Shown here: one piece after another, positions 31,363 to 35,260 of the stretch
How the letters are laid out: every line of letters starts with the position of its first letter
Numbering within the stretch: position 1 is the first letter of the stretch
From: Rhodobacterales bacterium
GTDB taxonomy: Bacteria > Pseudomonadota > Alphaproteobacteria > Rhodobacterales > Rhodobacteraceae
Assembly (NCBI GenBank): GCA_013297695.1
Contig: JAAFHX010000019.1
Span: forward strand, 1 to 35,260
Reading direction: 5' to 3'
DNA: 35,260 nucleotides
Translations under genes and position numbers: made by a program
Notes under the pieces: generated by a model
The model's database searches: none
What the model saw: the letters and a program-made list of their open reading frames with translations, nothing else
Told to the model about the DNA's origin: nothing

Positions 31363-33939
31363 CTATTCCGCTGCCCGATGCGGCTGCCGAAAGACATCGG
31401 ACAGCGCGGAGCGCGCCTGTGACCAGTGCCCGGCCAGGGCGCGCGCGCCCTCGGGGTCGGGGGGGTCTTCGGCAAGCGCGGCTTCGGCCTGCTGCAGCAC
31501 TTTGGCAAATCGGGTCGCGCCGAAGGTTGCTGCCGACCCGGCAAGCCGGTGGATCAGCATCCGCGCCTCGTCATCGGGCACCCCGGCCGCCAGCCGGGCC
31601 ATGGTGCTGTCGCCTTCGTCCTGAAAGCGGCAGAGCAGGTCTGCCAGCCTTGCCGGATCAAGCCGCGCCGCAAGATCGTCGATCAGGTCGGGATCAAGCA
31701 CCTGCGATCCGCCGTGCCGCACCTGCACCGGGGGCGCGGGACCGCCCGAAAGCAGGGTCGAAAGACTGCCCCGCGTGATCGGTTTGACAAGACAGTCCTG
31801 CATGCCGGCCTGCAGAAAGCGGCTTTGGTCGGCAGGATGGGCATGGGCCGTCACGGCAACGATCCGCGCGGCGCGCGAACTTCCGCTGTCGGCGCGGATG
31901 CGGCGCGTGGCCTCGATTCCGTCCATTCCCGGCATCGAGATATCCATCAGGATCAGGTCATGCGGCGTGGCATCGGCGAGGACAACGCCCTCCTGCCCGT
32001 CGGCGGCCTCGGTCACCCGGTGACCCACTTCTTCCAGCAGGCTGCGCAGGACGAACCGGTTGATCTGGTTGTCATCGACCACAAGGACGGACAGGGCAGG
32101 CCGGGCGGGTGCGCCGCTGTCGGGGACCGGGTCGGTCGCCGTGGCAGGGTCCGGCACGAAAGGCAGGCGGACCCAGAACACGCTGCCTGCGCCGGGCGCG
32201 CTTTCCACGCCGATCGTCCCGCCAAGCGCCCGGACAAGGCGCTGCGTGATGCCCAGCCCCAACCCCGTGCCGCCGGTCGGGCGGTGGTACGAGGTATCCA
32301 GCGTCACATAATCCTCGAACACCCGGCCAAGGTCCTCTTCGGCGATGCCGATGCCGCTGTCGATCACACGAATCTCGATCTCGACCGTATCGCCGCGCCG
32401 GGCGAGGGGCTCTATCTCGACCGTGATGGTGCCCTGTGACGTGAACTTGACTGCATTGCCGATCAGGTTCAGCAAGATCTGCCTGACCTGACCCGGATTG
32501 CCCAGAAGCCTTCCGGTCGGCGCACCCAGGGTGACGACAGAGATGCTGTTGCCCGCCGCCGCCGCCAGCCCGCGCTGGTTGGCCACGGCCTCGGATACCA
32601 GGGTCGTCATGCAGAACCCGATGACCTGCGTCCAGATCGCGCCGGCCTCGATCCGCGAGATGTCGAGCCCGGCATTGACGTGGTCCAGCAGGATATGGGC
32701 CGATGTATCGATCACCTCGACCAGCCGCGCCTGATCGGGGTCAAGCGCGGTGGAATGCAGGATCTCGGCCGACCCGAGCAGCCCGTTCAGCGGCGTGCGC
32801 ATCTCGTGGCTCATCACGGCCAGGAACCGGGCCTTGGCCTGTTCGCCGGCAAGGGCGCGGTCGCGCGCCTCGGTCAGGTCGCGTTCGGTCTGCCGCCGCT
32901 CGGAAATGTCGCGCAGGAACCCCATCACGATGGCTCCGTCCAGGCTTTCGGCGGTGGCAACCGAAAGTTCGACCGGGAAGGTGTCACCCTGCTTGCGCCG
33001 GGCCTGAACCTCGACCCTGCTCTGGAAGGCTGCGCCGGGGCGGTCGGGGCCGGATGGTCCGTCAATCCTGGCGACCGTGTGCCGGGCCGTTTCCGGATCG
33101 GTCAGAAGGTCGAATGCATTGATCGAAAGCGCCTCGTCCCGGCTGTAGCCGAACATCGCCTCGGCAGCCGGGTTGAACTCCAGCAGCCGGCCGGTCCGGT
33201 CCGAAACGACAATGGCATCGGCCGAGGTCGCGACGATGGTGGACAGCCGTGCCGAGGTGAGCCGGATATCTTCGGACTGGCGACGGCTGGTGCCGTAAAG
33301 ACGGACCAGCACGATCAGCAAGGCCGAAAGGGCCACTACAAGACCCGTTGTCAGCAGCACCATCCGGCGCAGCGTGTCAGCCACGGCACTGCGCTGAAGG
33401 TCCGATTGACGGGCAAAGAAATCAAGCCCGATCAGGGACATGGTCCGGGCGTCCTGCAAGACCCTGTCCAGGTCCCTGCTCAGGTCCGGCGGTGCGACGC
33501 CCGGCGGGGCCGCCGGGGCAAAGCTGTCTGAAGTGGCGTCGAGAAAGGTCGCTATCCGGTCCAGCGGCGCGCGAAAGCCGGGAATGGCCCGAAGATCGGC
33601 GTAAAGCGGGCTTTCCCGGATGATCTTCATGCGCCCGTGAAAGATGTCGAACCGCAGCCGCAGTTGTTCCGGATCACCGTCAGGCGCGGCAGACTGGACT
33701 TTCAGCCGCATCAGTTCAACCTCAAGCTGTGCCAGCGCCCATTGGACGGAATCCGAGTTGGCCCGGGCCAGAACGTCAAGACGGCGCTGCACCTCCAGTC
33801 CCGTCATGACGATCCCGGACAGACAGATCGCAAGCACGAACGCAAGCACCGACAGGTTGGTGCGGCGTGTCGGCCAGTCGTGAAGGCCCGGGTTCCCCAT
33901 TCCGTTTCTTTCCGCAGCCGCCTCCGCAGGAATACGCAT
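31363..33939 (-). CDS. Hybrid sensor histidine kinase (PAS-HisKA-HATPase-REC-Hpt)
   Basis: 858 residues. TM1 is at about 28-47 and TM2 at about 192-214, around a periplasmic sensor of about 145 residues. They are followed by PAS (about 230-345), HisKA with the phospho-acceptor His378 (MSHEMRTPLNG), and HATPase with N-box Asn495 and G-boxes DSGIG (527-531) and GGTGLGLG (556-563). A receiver domain with Asp666 (LMDISMPGMDG) and Lys719, and a C-terminal Hpt with His797 (IHRLAGSAATFG), complete a four-step phosphorelay in one chain. The start could instead be the ATG 14 codons inside (MGNPGLHDW). It is divergent from the NarL-type regulator at 34110, its likely partner. Confidence 0.93.
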   Translation of the reverse strand: MRIPAEAAAERNGMGNPGLHDWPTRRTNLSVLAFVLAICLSGIVMTGLEVQRRLDVLARANSDSVQWALAQLEVELMRLKVQSAAPDGDPEQLRLRFDIFHGRMKIIRESPLYADLRAIPGFRAPLDRIATFLDATSDSFAPAAPPGVAPPDLSRDLDRVLQDARTMSLIGLDFFARQSDLQRSAVADTLRRMVLLTTGLVVALSALLIVLVRLYGTSRRQSEDIRLTSARLSTIVATSADAIVVSDRTGRLLEFNPAAEAMFGYSRDEALSINAFDLLTDPETARHTVARIDGPSGPDRPGAAFQSRVEVQARRKQGDTFPVELSVATAESLDGAIVMGFLRDISERRQTERDLTEARDRALAGEQAKARFLAVMSHEMRTPLNGLLGSAEILHSTALDPDQARLVEVIDTSAHILLDHVNAGLDISRIEAGAIWTQVIGFCMTTLVSEAVANQRGLAAAAGNSISVVTLGAPTGRLLGNPGQVRQILLNLIGNAVKFTSQGTITVEIEPLARRGDTVEIEIRVIDSGIGIAEEDLGRVFEDYVTLDTSYHRPTGGTGLGLGITQRLVRALGGTIGVESAPGAGSVFWVRLPFVPDPATATDPVPDSGAPARPALSVLVVDDNQINRFVLRSLLEEVGHRVTEAADGQEGVVLADATPHDLILMDISMPGMDGIEATRRIRADSGSSRAARIVAVTAHAHPADQSRFLQAGMQDCLVKPITRGSLSTLLSGGPAPPVQVRHGGSQVLDPDLIDDLAARLDPARLADLLCRFQDEGDSTMARLAAGVPDDEARMLIHRLAGSAATFGATRFAKVLQQAEAALAEDPPDPEGARALAGHWSQARSALSDVFRQPHRAAE

Positions 33940-34109
33940 CCGGTCAGCCTAGTTCACGCGGGCCGGTCTGACCAGTGCGACGGCCGTGCCTGCCAAAGTT
34001 GCCGTGCAAAGCGGTGGCAAAGCTGTTAATGTCGGCGCAGCAACCGGGTCGCGTTATTGCACGGGCCCCTGGTTCGGGCGGGCTTTCCCCGCAGGGGCAA
34101 GACATTGGA

Positions 34110-34712
34110 ATGAGGGTACTTCTTGCGGATGATCACGATCTTGTGCGCGAAACCATTGCTGCGTTCCTGCAGGCCGAGGGGTTTGGCGATGTGGTGACGG
34201 CGGCCAGCCTGGCCGAGGTCATGACGCTGCTGGTGGAAACCCCGCCCTGCGACCTGGTGGTGCTGGATTATCAGATGCCCGGGATGAACGGGTTCGACGG
34301 GTTGTCGCGGGTCCTGAAGGCCAATCCGGGCAAGCCCGTGGCAATCCTGTCGGGCAGCGCCTCGCGCGAGGTGGCGGACCTTGCGATCCGTGCCGGGGCC
34401 ACCGGCTTTCTGCCCAAGACGATGGGGGCGCGGGCGCTGGTTTCGGCCATGCGCCTGATCGCTGCGGGCGAAACCTTTGTGCCCTTTGGTGCCCTGCAGG
34501 GCGAGGCCGAAGACGGACCGTTCAACCTGACCCGACGCGAGGCCGAGGTGCTGCGGGGCATCTGCGAAGGCAAGTCCAACAAGGAGATTGCCCGCGACCA
34601 TGACCTGCAGGAGGTGACGGTCAAGCTGCATGTCAGCACCCTGTCGCGCAAGCTGGGGGCCAAGAACCGCACCCATGCCGCGATGATCGCACGCGACCAC
34701 AACCTGGCCTGA
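34110..34712 (+). CDS. NarL/LuxR-type response regulator
   Basis: 200 residues. The receiver has the acidic pair Asp7/Asp8, the phospho-acceptor Asp53 (VVLDYQMPGMNG), Ser81 and Lys103. The C-terminal LuxR-type helix-turn-helix (about 139-197) reads LTRREAEVLRGICEGKSNKEIA. The ATG at 34110 places the receiver at its normal start; TTGGA just before it is a weak ribosome site. The gene is divergent from the hybrid kinase, across a 170-nt gap containing three CAAAG direct repeats (33994, 34007, 34018). Its targets are unknown. Confidence 0.92.
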   Translation: MRVLLADDHDLVRETIAAFLQAEGFGDVVTAASLAEVMTLLVETPPCDLVVLDYQMPGMNGFDGLSRVLKANPGKPVAILSGSASREVADLAIRAGATGFLPKTMGARALVSAMRLIAAGETFVPFGALQGEAEDGPFNLTRREAEVLRGICEGKSNKEIARDHDLQEVTVKLHVSTLSRKLGAKNRTHAAMIARDHNLA

Positions 34713-34740
34713 GGCGCCTGCAAGCGGTCGCACGGGGCGC

Positions 34741-35158
34741 GGTGCGTGCGAGCGGAGGCACGGGGCGGTGCGTGAAAGCGGAGGCACGGGGCGGTGCGTG
34801 CAAGCACGCACCCTACGGGCGATCAGACCGTATGGAGGTAGAGGTCGAAATCCACCTCGGACACGGTGCGGGCAAGCGGTCGCACGGGGCGGTGCGTGCA
34901 AGCACGCACCCTACGGGCGATCAGACCGTATGGAGGTAGAGGTCGAAATCCACCTCGGACACGGTGCGTGCGAGCGGTGGTACGGGGCGGTGCGTGCAAG
35001 CACGCACCCTACGGGCGATCGGACCGTATGGAGGTGGAGGTCGAAATCCACCTCGGACACGGTGCGGGCAAGCGGTCGCACGGGGCGGTGCGTGCAAGCA
35101 CGCACCCTACGGGCGATCAGACCGTATGGAGGTAGAGGTCGAAATCCACCTCGGACAC
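34741..35158. repeat. Composite direct-repeat array (72-bp and 26-bp units)
   Basis: Four 72-bp units (34793-34864, 34891-34962, 34989-35060, 35087-35158) alternate with 26-bp units (34865-34890, 34963-34988, 35061-35086), so the period is exactly 98 bp. Two more 26-bp units (34741-34766, 34767-34792) and a partial one (from about 34718) precede them. Each 72-bp unit starts with the palindrome GGTGCGTGCAAGCACGCACC and then copies the last 14-15 codons and stop of the glutamine-synthetase-like gene. The rightmost unit is the real gene end. Units 1, 2 and 4 are almost identical, and unit 3 has a few substitutions. The period is not a multiple of three. Confidence 0.93.
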
Positions 35159-35260
35159 GGTGCGGGCCACGCGGGCATATTCCGCCGACTTGATCGCGGT
35201 AAAGGTGCGGTGCATGTCCGGCCCGAGCGCGTCCCTGAGGAAGCCAGACGCTTTTGCGGC
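35117..35260 (-). CDS. Glutamine-synthetase-like protein, C-terminal end (runs off right edge)
   Basis: Only the last 47 residues are present, ending FDLYLHTV and a TGA at 35117-35119. The segment DMHRTFTAIKSAEYARVA resembles the C-terminus of glutamine synthetase family proteins (GlnA/PuuA/GlnT group), where the conserved pattern is F...K..E......V...E...YL. These enzymes join ammonia or an amine to glutamate. The family assignment rests on this short stretch and is moderate. The 3' end of the gene, with the adjoining palindrome, has been copied three times downstream in the repeat array. The gene converges with the response regulator gene. Confidence 0.6.
   Translation of the reverse strand, partial: AAKASGFLRDALGPDMHRTFTAIKSAEYARVARTVSEVDFDLYLHTV

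Noticed and set aside
34741-35158. CRISPR array
   Set aside because: Both alternating units are repeated. The would-be spacers are near identical to each other, and there are no cas genes.
34741-35193. Plus-strand repeat-protein ORFs in the array (products with ARTLRAIRPYGG units)
   Set aside because: The 98-bp period is not a multiple of three, so all three frames show the same peptides out of register; there is no ribosome site. They come from the repeat, not from selection for protein.

Overview
This is a contiguous piece of a GC-rich alphaproteobacterial chromosome, most likely from the Rhodobacteraceae/Paracoccaceae (Rhodobacter, Tabrizicola or Gemmobacter-like). The evidence is codon use, the hemP / imelysin / DUF1513 iron cluster, pth and rplY close together, and a recurring intergenic palindrome that I believe is common in this family. 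I see no insertion sequence, prophage, CRISPR array, tRNA or rRNA. Most genes are housekeeping, transport or envelope functions.

Layout. (1) 1-909: the 5' half of leuA on the minus strand, preceded by a short leucine-rich leader ORF and base-pairing segments that look like an attenuator. (2) 941-7013: a tightly packed minus-strand iron/heme cluster of eight genes. In transcription order these are a 47-residue small protein, hemP, an IrpA-type imelysin, bfd, bfr, a di-haem oxidoreductase (DHOR), a second imelysin and DUF1513. Two palindromes that may be an iron operator lie upstream. (3) 7040-9352: pth and rplY, separated by a plus-strand IsdG-type heme monooxygenase, then an orphan PAAR protein. 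(4) 9442-16422: a beta-helix membrane protein, an M20 peptidase and an SLC13 transporter on the minus strand, divergent from an AbgT transporter. (5) 16495-21864: an overlapping plus-strand operon of RND adaptor, RND pump and MFS transporter. (6) 21861-30524: two lipases/hydrolases, an OmpA-like protein, CIA30, LysE, an Abhydrolase_9 membrane protein and a FAD oxidoreductase. (7) 30627-34712: a CbiX-like chelatase, a hybrid sensor kinase and a divergent NarL-type response regulator. (8) 34713-35260: an array of 72-bp and 26-bp repeats that duplicates the 3' end of a glutamine-synthetase-like gene running off the right edge.

How the genes work together. The iron cluster joins uptake (HemP, imelysins, DHOR, DUF1513) to storage and release (Bfr, Bfd), and a probable heme-degrading enzyme lies just beyond pth. 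The SLC13, M20 and AbgT genes suggest uptake and cleavage of small peptides or amidated acids. The most unusual structures are the leu leader (a short ORF apparently with almost no 5' UTR, whose Leu codons can pair with RNA next to the leuA ribosome site), the small ORF coupled to hemP, the twin palindromes upstream of the patatin gene, and the composite repeat array at the right end.
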